Below are positions 1 through 11,778 of a stretch of 64,000 bases of DNA, one piece after another. Below the pieces are notes generated by a model, which made no database searches, had not been told where the DNA came from, and was given only the letters and a program-made list of their open reading frames with translations. Both the position numbers and the translations under genes were made by a program. Source of the DNA: Dendrophyllia cribrosa (lineage: Eukaryota > Cnidaria > Anthozoa > Scleractinia > Dendrophylliidae); the NCBI GenBank assembly GCA_024195265.1, contig JAJLRJ010000007.1, positions 13,790,328 to 13,854,327 on the forward strand. The letters are read 5' to 3'. The first letter of the stretch is position 1. Each line of letters opens with the position of its first letter.

Positions 1-1312
1 ATAAAACGCGTGTGAATACCGTTTGGCAATTATTTTTTGCGGGAGTTTTTTGTGTTTTGCGGGAACTAACCTTTGCGATTGGGGAATACTGGTTTTTCTT
101 GCTGGGAATTAATTTTTGCGATTTGCAGTAAGTCGCTTGAGTTCAATATTATTGGATGTGAAACACGTTAATCAGTGTCACAAAATTACATCTTGCTTAC
201 TAGTGTGGCTAATTGCTCCGTTTGTTCGGTAATACCATATTATCACCCGAGTTATCACTGGCATTTTCTTAACAAAATTACGTGTAAATGATGATCAGTC
301 TTTACATGACTTCGACAGTGGAGTTAATTGCAACTCACAAAAATTTAGTGCCACATGGAAGATAGTACTGCAGGACTAAATAGGGAAAGTTAAACCCGTC
401 CCATCTTTTTCGAGAGCACTTCTATTGCATTTTTCTAAACAATACTTGATATGTTACAATCAGTAAAGTTTAAAAGAAAATCCTTCGTCGATTTTATTTC
501 TGAGGAATCACCTTAAAAACGTCACCCTCTTATGGTATCACTGACAGTAGTTTTTTAAACATTTAAAGTTTGGTTCTTACCGGTATCTTTGACCTGGCAG
601 ACTTGGCGCAGGTCGCCAGTGGCAAACTCTATGGTACATCTCACCATTTTATTCCTGAAAATAGAAAACAACATACTGATCGAATAGTTTTAAAAGGCAG
701 CATACTGACAGGCTATCAAATGTCATGTTCATGTATTGGACAAAGGAGTCTTTACATTATCCTTTTATTATATTCTGGGCCATGGAACTAATTTGAATAC
801 AGGAGGAAATGGACCACACTAACATTAATTTGAGACCGGAAGTGAGCGAACACCGACTTGTAAGGAAAGGTTTCGAATCAAAGTTCCGTAAATACAAACG
901 AAGTGTATTGCTGATTGTAAACAGCTGAACAGCATGGAAACTATAGTTTATTTCAGAACAATCTAATCGAATTTGAACGGTGAACATGACCGGAAAAACA
1001 AAAGCTTGACCGGTCAAATCCCCAATCAGTCCAGTCATTGTCCGATGATCGGCCGTTATTTCGAGCCCTGTTTTCGCGAACAGTTTTTTGATTTTGTGGG
1101 ATGCAAACAACATAAACATTCACGTCGTCATACAAAAGTCTACAAAATTTTCCGACATAACGAAACAAGAATCTGACTTTAAAACTTGGTCATTTTTATA
1201 TTGTTAAGGGGCTCTTTCCAGCAGTGTCGACGGATTTTCGTTAAATGCCTGTATCAAAATTTTCTTTGAGTACGATGAGCGACTCCCTCATTATCTGGCA
1301 TTGATAACTTAC
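1..1312. other. AT-rich stretch, no convincing gene
   Basis: No reading frame here looks protein-like and none has splice sites that join well. The first 130 bases contain several copies of a 'TTTTTGCGGGA/TTTTTGCGATT'-like phrase, suggesting a decayed short repeat. Confidence 0.4.
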
Positions 1313-1521
1313 CATCTCTCAGCAAAATCCAGCTGGGGACCGTTCTGAAATTTTAAGTAGATATTGTAATAGTAATGCTTGATTTATTATATTTAAGACA
1401 GATAATAATAAGAAAACACTGCGGACTTTAGACTTACCGCGTCAACTTTGGCGAGTCTGGTCTCCAAATAACTAGCCAACTCTTCAAGATGTTTAACAAT
1501 GTCTTCGTCTTTAACTTCTAA
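1313..1521 (-). CDS. Two short spliced exons, gene of unknown family
   Basis: Read on the minus strand, an 84-base exon (1521-1438) follows an acceptor ending in AG and stops at a strong GTAAGTC donor. It encodes 28 residues rich in Glu, Lys and Leu (contains KHLEELASYLETRL), likely a helix or coiled coil. A second microexon (about 1344-1313, NGPQLDFAER) lies between a TTTCAG acceptor and a GTAAGT donor. The paired consensus splice sites and absence of stops are the evidence for coding. I do not recognise the family. It may be the downstream part of the damaged gene at 1913-2718, but the join is not shown. Moderate to low confidence. Confidence 0.4.
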
Positions 1522-1912
1522 CTACATAACGAAAAGAAAAAAACGAAAAACTATTTCATCTCAGCAGCATTTCCCGAAAGTCTGGCTGAAAAGGAACAAA
1601 ATTGAAATTAGTTATTACTTTTTATAAACTCCCACATCAATCAATACAAATCAAATGAGAAATTCAAATTATAGCGACCATTTTTCTGTGGGGTCGGTTT
1701 CGACCTCTGGTCACATAACCTGCTGGAAATGAGTTAATGAATTGTTTGGCGATGTTGACATTATTTCTGGTGAACTTTGCGCTTGTTTCTTCCAAGAACC
1801 ATTTAGTTTCTTTAGTTAATAATCTCCTATTTGTACAAAGAAACCATACCATGTTTCCACTGTGTGAACCTCATCTACAGCTAAAATTTCGGTGTTGGTG
1901 TTTCCTGCTGAA

Positions 1913-2718
1913 CTACATGTTCAGACTCCCTGTGGTAAATTTTAACAGTTTGCCGTCTTCATCCCTCATTTTGTAAGTTGAAAGCTGGTCAGGCTGACAG
2001 GCACATTCTTTCCATGTTTTCTCCAAGTACTGACAGATCTTGCTGATGCTGTTTGATCTGAAGGGATGAAGTTGAGGCCCTTGTGCTTGGCTGTCTGGTT
2101 GACCCGTTGCATAAAAAAATTCAACAGAGCCGTTTCCCCTCACTTCCACCAAACCTCGGGTCCAGGTTTTAGAAAATCGCCTATCTTGGATAGATGTGCC
2201 TGTCATGAGTCCTTTTGAGAAAACTGAGTTGATTTGCTTAGCATGACCTTTTGCAAGATAGGAGATCTACTTTTGTTGGTTTGCAAGGGTTATCAGACTG
2301 TTTGTCTCCGCTGCCATTGCATCTTCAGCTTGAATGTGCAGGAAGGCATTCGGCACAAGGTCTTCTATGTGCTGGTTCCAGGACTTTCTGGTTATGTCCT
2401 CGATCCAGTCACAGATGGAACGGAGGCAGACCAGCCTGTACAGCAGTGGGGCATGATCGACAGCACCATGATAATAAATACCGCACAGCTTTCGCTGGGT
2501 AAATTCCTTTGGTGGAGTGAGCAACCTAATGGATGGCTTGGCCATGTCTGAAGAAGATATTGTAAAGGCGTAGCACTGATCTTGGGCTTCTTTTTTCATC
2601 ATTTTCATAAAAAATGCCCATTATCTCACAGAATAGGAGAAGAACAGCTTTTTCATCATCCTTGAGTAGATTCTTGTTGGCCAAGGCTATGGACACCTTT
2701 ACATGGCTCTTCTCACTG
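1913..2718 (-). pseudogene. Broken coding exon(s), unknown family
   Basis: A long protein-like stretch read on the minus strand. It starts after a plausible acceptor (TTTTTTCGTGCAG) near 2718, shifts frame around 2570-2600, runs to a stop at 2267-2269, then continues in the same frame (contains FSKTWTRGLVEVRGNGSVEF) to a stop at 1913. The middle part is rich in hydrophobic and charged residues with several Cys and His (ICDWIEDITRKSWNQHIEDL). One in-frame stop and one frameshift indicate a pseudogene, unless an unseen intron removes the stop. I do not recognise the family. A weaker protein-like stretch at 1664-1852 (minus) could be a further exon. Confidence 0.5.
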
Positions 2719-3231
2719 CACGAAAAAATGGATTTATACGGGTAGCAAAAATATAGCAAATATAAAGTGAATACCGTTTTTGCTCAACTTTGGTCATATT
2801 TGTTCAAAATTAAATCCCATGTTTGCTTTACATTTACTTCGAAAGTAAAGACGGTAAATACCGCTTTCACTTTACATTTACATTCCCTAGCAAATGTAAC
2901 GAAGAAATGCACATTTACGAAACGTTTACTTCTGCAGTAATTATGAAGTAAACACGTATTTTTGCTTTACGAAATAATGGATTTACATGGGCAGCAAATA
3001 TAAGGTAAATACCATGTTTGACTATATTTACTGCAATAGCAAAGTCTTCAAATATACTCCTTTGCACCGTGTTTACAACTCTGTCAAATGATGTGAACAA
3101 GCGCGCATTTGACAGCCCCTACACGTACTGTAATTATATTGTAAAGATATATATTTGCGCTAACTTCAATCGTATTTGCTCTTAGTCAAATACCACATTA
3201 GCACCATATTTACAAAGGTAGCAAAGTGCTG

Positions 3232-3425
3232 TTTTGCTCCGTATTTACACCCCTTGTTAAACGTTTAGTTTTGCTCCGTATTTACACCCCTTGTTAAACG
3301 TTTACTTTTGCTCCGTATTTACACCGTTTTTCAAACGTTGACTTTTGCTCCGTATTTACACCCTTTGTTAAACGTTTACGTTGGCTCCGTATTTACACCC
3401 CTTGTCAAACGTTTACTTTTGAACA
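3232..3425. repeat. 37-bp tandem repeat, about 5 copies
   Basis: The phrase TTTTGCTCCGTATTTACA recurs at 3232, 3269, 3306, 3343 and 3380, an exact 37-bp period. Each unit ends in a variant of CTTGTTAAACGTTTA. The surrounding 2720-3230 holds looser copies of a TTTACGAAA / GCAAATATAAGGTAAATACC theme (compare 2720-2775 with 2966-3013), so the array sits in a broader degenerate repeat field. Confidence 0.9.
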
Positions 3426-4139
3426 TTTTTGCTCTTTAGGCAAATCATCTACATTAAAACGCGTTTGCAAAAGACGCAAATTTGTTTAAACACATATATT
3501 TTAGCAGTTTTGCTCCTTTGGCAAGTGTGTTGATATATATACATGTATGTAACCCGTATTCACATAATGCATACACCGCACGATGCATGGGTTCAAATGT
3601 CTGAACTGAAAACCACTGCAAAATATGTCCTTTTTCCAAATTATTTGCATGCATTAAATTAAAAGACGAACAACAAGAAACAAGTATAAGGTTACCAAAT
3701 ATTTATTAAAATCACATTGAGTTCAAATTTTCTGGAAATGACAAGTGCTACTTTCTTTACAATGAAAATGCTGTTGAAAACATGTACACTGTACTACCTT
3801 TCCTTTTGTGCCAAAACTACACAATGAAACGACCCAATGTCTTACATTTAAATGAGCCATAACTTTGCCCCCATTAAACAATTAAAGAATACTCAAACTT
3901 ATTAGATAATGCTATATTAATTGCAGTGTACAATGTATGTTAATGTCAGCAAAAACATAGCCAAACAAAAATTTGGTAGGTTGACCATTTGAAGAGGTAC
4001 ATTGAAAAAAGCCCTAATTAGTGACTTCAAGAAAATCTGTTGAGAAGCAAGAAAAAATACCTCCCAGTAAATGTCATACTGGGCACGAGTTTCAGGAGAA
4101 ATGCATTCAAACAGGCTTTAAGGAGGGTTGATTCAGTTT

Positions 4140-4625
4140 TCTTTGCCGAGAAGTGTATGTTTTGAGATCAAATTTTCTCAATAAAGACATGCTTTGATAG
4201 CTTTCATACCCAATGTACTTCACCAAGTTTATGAAATGTAACTAAAGTTTCATGTGCCACTGGTTTCCAAGTGACAGCAGTTACTATGGCAATGCCAGCC
4301 TATTGCCCTTTGCTTTAAACAAGGTTTTTTCTTTTCAAAATCTAGTCAGACACTTCATCATAATGAAACTTTCAAATGTTGTAGTACTCGCATATCACTA
4401 GCTGCAGACAAAGTTTCAAGAAAAATTTTAAGATGGTTTTCGCGTAAAGCAATTTTGTTTTACAACATGATAAGCAAAACAGTAAAAGGCAAGTAATTTT
4501 GTCTAAAACTTTAGAAATAATGATTATCCTTTACTTTGCAATCACATTTCATAAACTTGGTGAAATATGAAAGCAATCGAAGCATGTCTTCCCTGCAAAA
4601 TTTTGATTTAAAAACACACACCTCA
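4140..4625. repeat. Foldback (inverted-repeat) element
   Basis: The stretch around 4166-4245 (AAGACATGCTTTGATAGC ... TTCACCAAGTTTATGAAATG) reappears inverted at about 4540-4605. Arms of about 70-90 bp enclose about 300 bp without a reading frame. This is the layout of a non-autonomous foldback or MITE-type element. Terminal bases and target duplication were not resolved. Confidence 0.65.
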
Positions 4626-4804
4626 CCTGGTTATTTTGACATACAGGTTTCAGTTTTTCATAGAATTTATCAATTTTAGAAAAATAAGAAAACATAGGAA
4701 TTTCTTGAGAAAATAAGAAAAAAAGCAACTTGACACCCTGATATTTAAATCATAAGTCGCCTATTCAAAGTGCCATTCTAAAAAATGCTAGTGCAATGCA
4801 CCAA

Positions 4805-6624
4805 CTATGCCAGTGCATGAGAAGGGGCATCTTCTGGAGCTGTACGGCTTGAAAGAATGCCTGTATTTTTCCTCTGCACCGACATGTTGGTGCTTTTTGA
4901 AGTTTTGCGGCGCAAAAGCTTTCTGTCAAGGCTGTGCATGACACGAGTGAGTCCTTGACTGCACCAGCTAAGATTAGTTACATTGAAAACCTTTATCCTT
5001 GATGTTTCATCAGTATCAGAATCCCCAGAATCTTCATCTCCGTGCATGTCATCCTCCGAGTCTGAATGCTCGGAAGACATGTAGTCAACATGCATCACTT
5101 CCATGTATCGGTCTTTTTCTTCCACAGTTAGTGAAGTTGACATTTGTAGAGCTTTTACTCTGTTGTTCTTTTTCTGTATAGATATAAGGTAAATAATATC
5201 TATTAGAATATTTGAAAAGTCAAAATAAACAAGCTTGTTTACAAATTAAACAAGTACATCATTAAAAAAGATCCAGTTGAAACTCAGTACCATTCAAGGC
5301 TCAAAAAAAAAAATTAGCTGGGCAAGCAAGTCTTAAGTTTTACTTGGCTGGACAAGTTTTCATAAATTGTCATTTCAGCTTATTTCACAGGCGGCTTGTC
5401 TGTTTCCTTGCCTGACTGGCAATTGAGTGGGGAAAGTTACCTGCCTGACACAAAAATCTGCTTGTCCTGGATGACTGGACAGACTTTTTTTTAGTCCTGT
5501 CAGTTTTTTCACATACTTTTTCACATACTTCTCTGTTGTGTTTTATAAATAACATAATGACAAAATTGAAAGAAGTAAATACTGATGTACCGTATTGAGG
5601 CGGCTTCTGCTTCTTTGCATCTTCAACACTTGTGCTGTCCTGTTTTGAGTGTGGTTTATGTGCTGTCGCCTCTTTGTTTTAAAATGAACCCTTGTAGCAG
5701 CTAAAAAAGAAATGCATTAGAGTGTATTTAAAGGGGCAGTGTCACAGATATTTTTACCTCTTTTTGGCCAAAAGTGTGCTACAACACCTTTACCTTATAC
5801 TAAAACAGTAAAAGTTTAAAACAGTAAGGAGAATAAAATCAACCAATTCTTGAAAAAGGGACAAATGATGGGCTGTTCTAGTCCATTTTGGAAACGAAAA
5901 TGTGATAAGTTAAAAAAAAAAGCCTAAATAAGCATATTTGAAGTTGTAGTTCATTCAGGCTCTATGACTAGACACTCATGGGCAGTTTTTGGTACACTAA
6001 AAGGGTGGTACATGTAATTTATCACAAAACTGGACCATTGTGATACTGCAATATAATACAAAAACATGTTGGCTTTTGACACGACACCAAATCCCTGTGA
6101 CACTGCCCCTTTAAATTGTAGGTACAGTACCAGACAGAAGTAACCGAACAGAAAACTTGAAGCAGAATGCATTTGCACCCAAACCGCAAGTCTGTCAAAC
6201 TGCTCTGAGTTCTGTTTGGTTACTGCAATTCTGTACAAGTTCTGTGTGCGAAATTACCTTTTAGCCAATCCAATTTTTTTGAAAGCCAAATGTACATTTT
6301 TCATGTTGTGCCACATTCTTCACGGTTTAACAAAATATTGTAATACAGTAAATAGACTGAAATATTTTTAAGTGTGCATGCAAATTAAAAACCGCAGGGA
6401 TTTAATGTGCATGGACACAAGGGGTGGGGAAGGAACTAGTATAAAAAGGAAAAATGCTGAGAACAGACTATAAATTAAGCTGATTATCCTATGGGAATAT
6501 CAGATGATACTAAATGAAAATCAGTGATTTACCTTTTATTATGCTCACTGAGGTTTCATTGTCAGTGCTTCGTACACAGCCTAGAATTTGCTGATTGACA
6601 CGTTTGTTTTCAGGTGCAGTAAAG
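4805..6624 (-). CDS. Three-exon gene, acidic protein of unknown function (3' part)
   Basis: Three minus-strand exons join with matching phases. Exon 6624-6533 lies between a CTCTAG acceptor and a GTAAAT donor. Exon 5700-5591 lies between TTTTTTAG and GTACAT. The last exon, 5173-4805, follows CTATACAG and ends at a stop. The joined frame has no stops. The middle exon is basic (VHFKTKRRQH). The last exon begins with Lys/Asn, then a short conserved-looking helix (EEKDRYMEVM), an acidic stretch with about a dozen Asp/Glu/Ser (YMSSEHSDSEDDMHGDEDSG), and a basic C-terminus. The upstream exons are missing or unrecognised, and a MITE sits in the intron between exons one and two. I recall similar tails in uncharacterised, possibly transposon-linked cnidarian proteins, but that is not verified. 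Real coding likely; function unknown. Confidence 0.6.
5728..6114. mobile_element. MITE with TTAA/TA-type ends
   Basis: Terminal inverted repeats AAGGGGCAGTGTCACAGA (left) and its complement (right, ...TCCCTGTGACACTGCCCCTT) abut TTTAAA on both sides. The duplication is thus TTAA (piggyBac-like) or TA (Tc1/mariner-like); the palindrome prevents a choice. Length is about 385 bp with no coding capacity. It lies inside the intron of the 4805-6624 gene. Confidence 0.8.
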
Positions 6625-7373
6625 CTAGAGAGAAATAAATTTAAAATTTTTAGATTTAATTTGCATACAGTCTCTCTCTTGACAACAAGGTGTCTGATCT
6701 ACATCATTGTGCAAGTACACTGTACTGTACATGGAGAGTAGAACTGTGGCTATTAACCTGTGGCTGCCAAAATCTGGTCATGTTATTGAGGTTACTTTAA
6801 CATACCTTCCTTTACGTAACATACTGCATAGTAAAACCACAAAATACTGTTAGCCTGATCACACAGATAGCATTCTTTATACATGCACGACGGCTCAATT
6901 ATGAAACCCCTCCCCCTCCTCACAAAAGATACATTGTACATGTACACGTATGTCCGAAATCATTCAACCCGGGACATTCTATGAAACATTTACCAACATG
7001 TACCAAAAAATCATTACCAACCAACAGAAATTAAAAAGGCCACACAAATTTGTGTAGTGCTTCACAGAGAAATGTTTGGTGTAAATAGAAAATGGTGCAA
7101 TAGCAGGGAGCAAGATGGTGATATGACAGTAACCAGAAGCTCATAACAGAGAAGCGATTAACTCGTGTCCGATGCTGGGGATTTTTAGAAAACGCTGGGA
7201 GCCAATCAATTTACTTCCTAATATGGAATTGTGAAAGAAGCCTTTTTCCACGCGCGCTCCCACAACACTGGAGGAAAAGCTTGTATCTTGTTTCGTACAA
7301 GCTGCTACAAAAGTCAACAATTGCACTTTGCAGTTCTCAGACTCGACCAAAATGCCAACTTTATACTATTCAA

Positions 7374-7475
7374 ATGGCCACTGACTCCCTTGGAGAAAAG
7401 AAGGCCGATTATGCCGAACTGGAGGAAGCGGAGAAAAGGAGAAATCATCAGTATACACCGTGGAAAACTTTACCG
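7374..7475 (+). CDS. Possible first exon, unknown protein
   Basis: An ATG at 7374 opens a short hydrophilic frame (contains ADYAELEEAEKRRNHQY and then TPWKTLP) that ends exactly at a GTATAG donor-like site. If unspliced it would stop at 7481. The composition (Glu/Lys/Arg helix) looks protein-like and contrasts with the flanks. No downstream exon was recognised before the transposon at 8241, so this may be a truncated gene start. Confidence 0.3.
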
Positions 7476-7481
7476 GTATAG

Positions 7482-8240
7482 CGAAAAAAAAAAACAGATT
7501 GCCTACCGTCTCAGGTTTAACTTATACTCCACAGCGATTTGTATCTACAGCAAGACACCAACAATCAAAATAAGTTAATGAGTGAAATATGGTGAAATGA
7601 TAAAAACACAGCGTTCAAAACATGTAGAGTTCTCCAAATCACTTTTATTTAAAAACAAAGACAAATAGACCCAAATACAATGAAGCTGAATGAAATAAAT
7701 AACTTGTATGTATTTGAAAGGTCATTTCAGATCTTGAACAGCCAGTTTATCACAGTTAAAATTACTCAGAACAAATCGTAACTTGAAACAGAAGCTCATG
7801 ATATGATATCTTCTGCTCGAAAACAATTAAGCTTAATGATAAGAAAACTTCAAAATTCCACAAGACAACCACAATGATGAAAACGCACTCCGTGAGTTCA
7901 GAACCTAAGCGATGCCACATTTACAAACAAAAATTTAACACAATGCAACTCAGTTTTTAAAATAGTACGTTAAATTATTTCTCAAGATACAAATCATCAG
8001 AACTTTCTCTTACAAAATTATAAATTCGGAAAACAAGTAGGCTCGAGAGCTAAATAAACATGTTTGAAACTAACTGATTTGGTATGCTCATTTCCTCTCA
8101 AAAATCGCTTTGAAAAACAATTATAGCTTATACAAAGAAAACCACGGTAAGGATGGGTTGACAAAGTCGGTGAAAGTTTTAAAAAGTGTTGGCTGTTTAA
8201 AATACAGCGAACTGAATAATTATAAACACCGCGCCGCCGT
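7482..8240. other. AT-rich gap without a gene
   Basis: No protein-like frame longer than about 40 residues and no clear repeat structure. It ends at the left terminal repeat of the 8.3-kb element. Confidence 0.4.
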
Positions 8241-8312
8241 GGGACATTCCATTTTTCTTCCGACCCCCCCCCCCCCCCCCTATGGATGAGTATTTTTGCA
8301 ACCTGTTCACCT

Positions 8313-8871
8313 GACTGGTAGGAATCTGCTCTGATATTTCTACATGCCCGTAGGAATCTGCTTTGAGTGATAGTTTGGCGTGTTCCGATTATTTGACTGG
8401 TAGGAATCTGCTCCGATATTTCTACATGCCCGTAGGAATCTGCTTTGAGTGATAGTTTGGCGTGTTCCGATTATTTGACTGGTAGGAATCTGCTCCAATA
8501 TTTCTACATGCCCGTAGGAATCTGCTTTGAGTGATAGTTTGGCGTGTTCCGATTATTTGACTGGTAGGAATCTGCTCCAATATTTCTACATGCCCGTAGG
8601 AATCTGCTTTGAGTGATAGTTTGGCGTGTTCCGATAATTTGACTGGTAGGAATCTGCTCCGATATTTCTACATGCCCGTAGGAATCTGCTTTGAGCGATA
8701 GTTTCGCATGCTCCGATACTTCTACATGCTCGTAGGAATCTGCTTTGAGTGAGAGTATCGAGCGTTCCGATTATTTGACTGGTGGGAATCTCCGCAGATT
8801 TTTTCTACAGGCCCGTAGGAATCTGCCTCTGCTTCAATTCGGTTTGAACTGAATATTCCTCTGACTGGTAG
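8313..8871. repeat. 82-bp subterminal repeat array (left end of element)
   Basis: GACTGGTAGGAATCTGCT starts at 8313, 8395, 8477, 8559 and 8641, an exact 82-bp period. A second half-copy (CCCGTAGGAATCTGCTTTG) falls in the middle of each unit. Degenerate copies continue to about 8871. Such dense motifs next to a transposon end usually serve as transposase-binding sites. The spacers are themselves repeats, so this is not a CRISPR. Confidence 0.9.
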
Positions 8872-9798
8872 TAATCTACCTTGGCTGTCAGTCTGATTCA
8901 TAAAAAGTAACCTGTGATCAGGCGTTCATTTTTTTTTTACCCCATTACTGCCGTTGAATTTGTTTGCTTCCAAACACTTTCTTAAAATGACTTTTTTATG
9001 CCAATCATAACACTGACTGGACAAATTGGGTTGTAACCTATAGGGCGGACGTGACCTCTGTTTATATCTTAAAAACAATGAAACAAAAGTGAATTATGTT
9101 AGCATGTAAATATTTTAATATAACTAGTAAATTAATTTAAGTGAACATTGTTCATAATCAAATGGAACCAAACGGCTCCAAAGTACGTGCCAGCAATAAG
9201 CCAGGATAATTCGGATAACAAATTAATTAAACTAGATTACTTATAAAAAGTGAACTTACTGCGCTTTCCAATAACATGCAGAATCAGACATTTGAGATTC
9301 AACCAACGATTTCGTTTTTCACTGCCGTCGATCATCATATCGGACGCATCAGTATTGTAAAACGCAATAAAGGAAAACCTGGTTGCCACTTTAAAAAGTA
9401 AACTCAAAACATTCGATTTGCTGGATTAACTCCAACAAAGTTTGCAGATTCAGAACGATCAGGATACAGTGTACAGAGGCCCTCTCATCGAATGGTTATG
9501 CGAAAACTTGCCAGAATGTAATTGTACATTCCGGCAGATGTTCGTTGCTTAGTGACAACCTGGTTAATTTTGCTAGCGGATATTATGATAATCAAATACC
9601 TAAAAATGTATGAAAATATATGCTAACATTGGTTGGATAATAGTCTCAGCCAACAATAACCTAACAGATCCAAATCATACTTGTTTATTGTCTATCAAGA
9701 TCATACTCCGGCAAGGTTTAAATGTCTTCATTGTTCAGTGGCAGAGCATTTGCGAGGATCTAACGGCTCAAGTCCATGGCGTACTGGTACAATATGCG

Positions 9799-9967
9799 TT
9801 ATTGACCAAGCGTGGGGTCAAGATGGTGGGATATTGGCCGAGTTCTTTTTTTGCGTTTTTATGGACCGAAACGAAGTCGAGGACTCAAGGTCCATAAAAA
9901 CGCCAAAAAAAAAAAAAGAACAAGGCCAATATTAGGCCATCTTGACCAAACAAGCTTGGTCAATAAA
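9799..9967. repeat. Hairpin-forming inverted repeat
   Basis: A nearly self-complementary sequence. TTATTGACCAAGC at 9799 pairs with the complement ending at 9967, and the inner arms TTTTGCGTTTTTATGGACC / GGTCCATAAAAACGCC pair around a loop near 9873-9888. It looks like a small foldback MITE inserted in the left arm of the larger transposon. Confidence 0.7.
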
Positions 9968-10037
9968 GAATTTATTTTATAGCCAAAACAAAATCTTTTC
10001 TTGCGGGACAAAGAAAAAAAATCCCAAAAATCCCAAA

Positions 10038-10063
10038 CGGGCAAGATGGGCCCATCTTGCCCG
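10038..10063. other. Perfect 26-bp palindrome
   Basis: The half-site CGGGCAAGATGGG at 10038-10050 is followed directly by its exact complement at 10051-10063, with no spacer. A further copy of the same word (CATCTTGCCCG) lies at about 10097-10107. It may be a remnant of the adjacent hairpin element or a dimeric protein-binding site. Confidence 0.9.
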
Positions 10064-10179
10064 CTCGGGTAGCCAATCAGATCGCAGGATTTGCCTCATC
10101 TTGCCCGCGCGCGCTGCCAGCCATAATAATAATTATTGTCTTTCTTCTCACATCCAAACAGAAGAGCAATCATTTCTTC

Positions 10180-10569
10180 TTAAAGGGGCTACGTCACGAG
10201 GATTTTGCTGTGTTTGGTCAATTCAGTGCTAAAATGATTATCTAGTGCCTTTACCCATTCGCAAAATGCTCCTGCAAATCTAAGAGGAAGATATCGAATG
10301 AATTTTATCAGCGAGAGCAAACCATGATAAATATTTTGGCGAATTTTCACGACATCGCACCAGAATTTGAACAAAAATTGGCCTAATTTTTTCAAGTTTC
10401 AATCCATTTTCATCCTTGCCATCCGTAGCAACAGACGACGGGAAACAGTTCCAGTGCTGTAAGATACTCTTTAATAATAAAACTAGACCATTATATTTGG
10501 GATTCAATTGCTTCGAACATTTTCAGCTTTTCGAAAAGATACTAAAAAAGCGTGACATAGCCCCTTTAA
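10180..10569. mobile_element. MITE with TTAA/TA-type ends
   Basis: The left end AAGGGGCTACGTCACG and right end CGTGACATAGCCCCTT are inverted repeats flanked by TTAA on both sides (10180 and 10566-10569). No coding capacity. The ends resemble those at 5728-6114 (AAGGGGC...), pointing to one family. The sequences outside each end (CATCCAAACAGAAGAGCAAT and CATCCAAACAGGAGAGTAAT) are themselves direct repeats of about 35 bp. Confidence 0.8.
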
Positions 10570-10686
10570 AGAAGAGTATAGAAATGCTGGCTTCCTCTCA
10601 CATCCAAACAGGAGAGTAATTTTCTCAATATTTGTCTGTCAACAACATAATTACTTTCTTCTCCTTACTTTTCCCACGGATATTAA

Positions 10687-11778
10687 TCACGTAACACATT
10701 CCGAATAAATAACCGTTGGCTCTCTACTGTATATAATGGTTATTTCATCTATGTCAGGGTCAAAGGCCTGGACTTCTGCCTGATACCAGCCCGCCTTCCA
10801 GCCACTTACCTTAACTTCTTCCTTGGTCCATCTGATAGAGAGGGATGCCCCAATTTCGGTCACTTGATCATACAGATCTGGGACATCACAAGTGGTAGCA
10901 TGGACGCGTAAGGTTCCATTTTCCACGCTCTCCTTGACTTTGACTAAGTACACTTTTCCTGGTTCGCTGACATACTCAACCTCAATCACATCCAAATCTT
11001 TTCTATAATTCCTGATGACGGCTGCGTACCATCCTGGTTTCCAACCTTTAATGTTATCTTCTTTGGTCCATTTAACCATGACTTTGCCGTTCTTGCTTCT
11101 GAGAGTACTGAGATTGTACGGGTCATATTTCTTGGCTGAATCTTTGTTCAGTAGTGTTATTTCACGTTTTATATCCTGAAACATATCTTCCAAACAGGAA
11201 AGAGTTACGCATTCTGGGACCATCACTTTGACGTTTTTCTTGTTAGAAGGTCGACCAGCTGCTTCTCTGGGCCTCGAAGACGATAGACTGTTTCCTGCTG
11301 GGGTGGAAAAAGCTCTCTTTCTAATGACAAACTCGTTGTTTAAGATCTTGATTTCTTTTTGTGCCGAAATTAATTGTTCAGCCACCTCAATCATCTGCAT
11401 TACACCGTCCCGCTCTCTTTGAAATAAGACATGGGTCGTTCCAGTTCGATGCGCCAGAACTCTAAGTGCGAGTTGGTCTTTATTTCCCGACCATCGAATA
11501 TTGTAGAAGTGTAGAAATTGTTTTAACTTGAACGCCGGCAGTTTAGAAATCTCCTTGAGTTCCGTTGGTATGGCACTCAAGTCTCCGTCGAAGTCCTGGA
11601 TTTTGGCAGGTTCTTCCAAATTTAGCTTGTGGCATAACTTTTCCACTAGCCTACTTTTGGAATCCTCGTTTCCTAAATTATGCCTTCTACACATCTCTTC
11701 CAGTGCAGATTTGGATTTGGCAAAAAGGTCGTGGTTTCGCCACCATGCTAAATGCAAAGAACTTTCCAAATCTTTTAA
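10687..11778 (-). pseudogene. 3' half of transposon ORF: SAP domain and tandem Tudor/chromo-like repeats
   Basis: About 363 codons open on the minus strand from the edge of the nested element to a stop at 10687, with no ATG at the start. From the N-terminus: a SAP-like helix-extended-helix (about residues 19-50 from 11769, SKSALEEMCRRHNLGNEDSK SRLVEKL), a possible second helical copy (KLKQFLHFYNIRWSGNKDQL), a linker, then two copies of a 45-residue module with the shared pattern W-T-K-E...GWK.GWY.A.V...D.I.V.Y..EP..VY (about residues 234-277 and 313-357). The repeated aromatic cage-like pattern suggests Tudor/chromo-type binding, and SAP domains bind DNA. Probably the DNA- or chromatin-targeting tail of the element's transposase. 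The upstream half is at 13666-15384; the nested TTAA element separates them. Confidence 0.65.

Noticed and set aside
757..1176. Overlapping frames on both strands near 1 kb
   Set aside because: None has protein-like composition or splice signals.
8313..8871. CRISPR-like direct repeats with regular spacing
   Set aside because: The spacers are themselves repeats (82-bp tandem unit), the DNA is eukaryotic, and the array sits at a transposon end.
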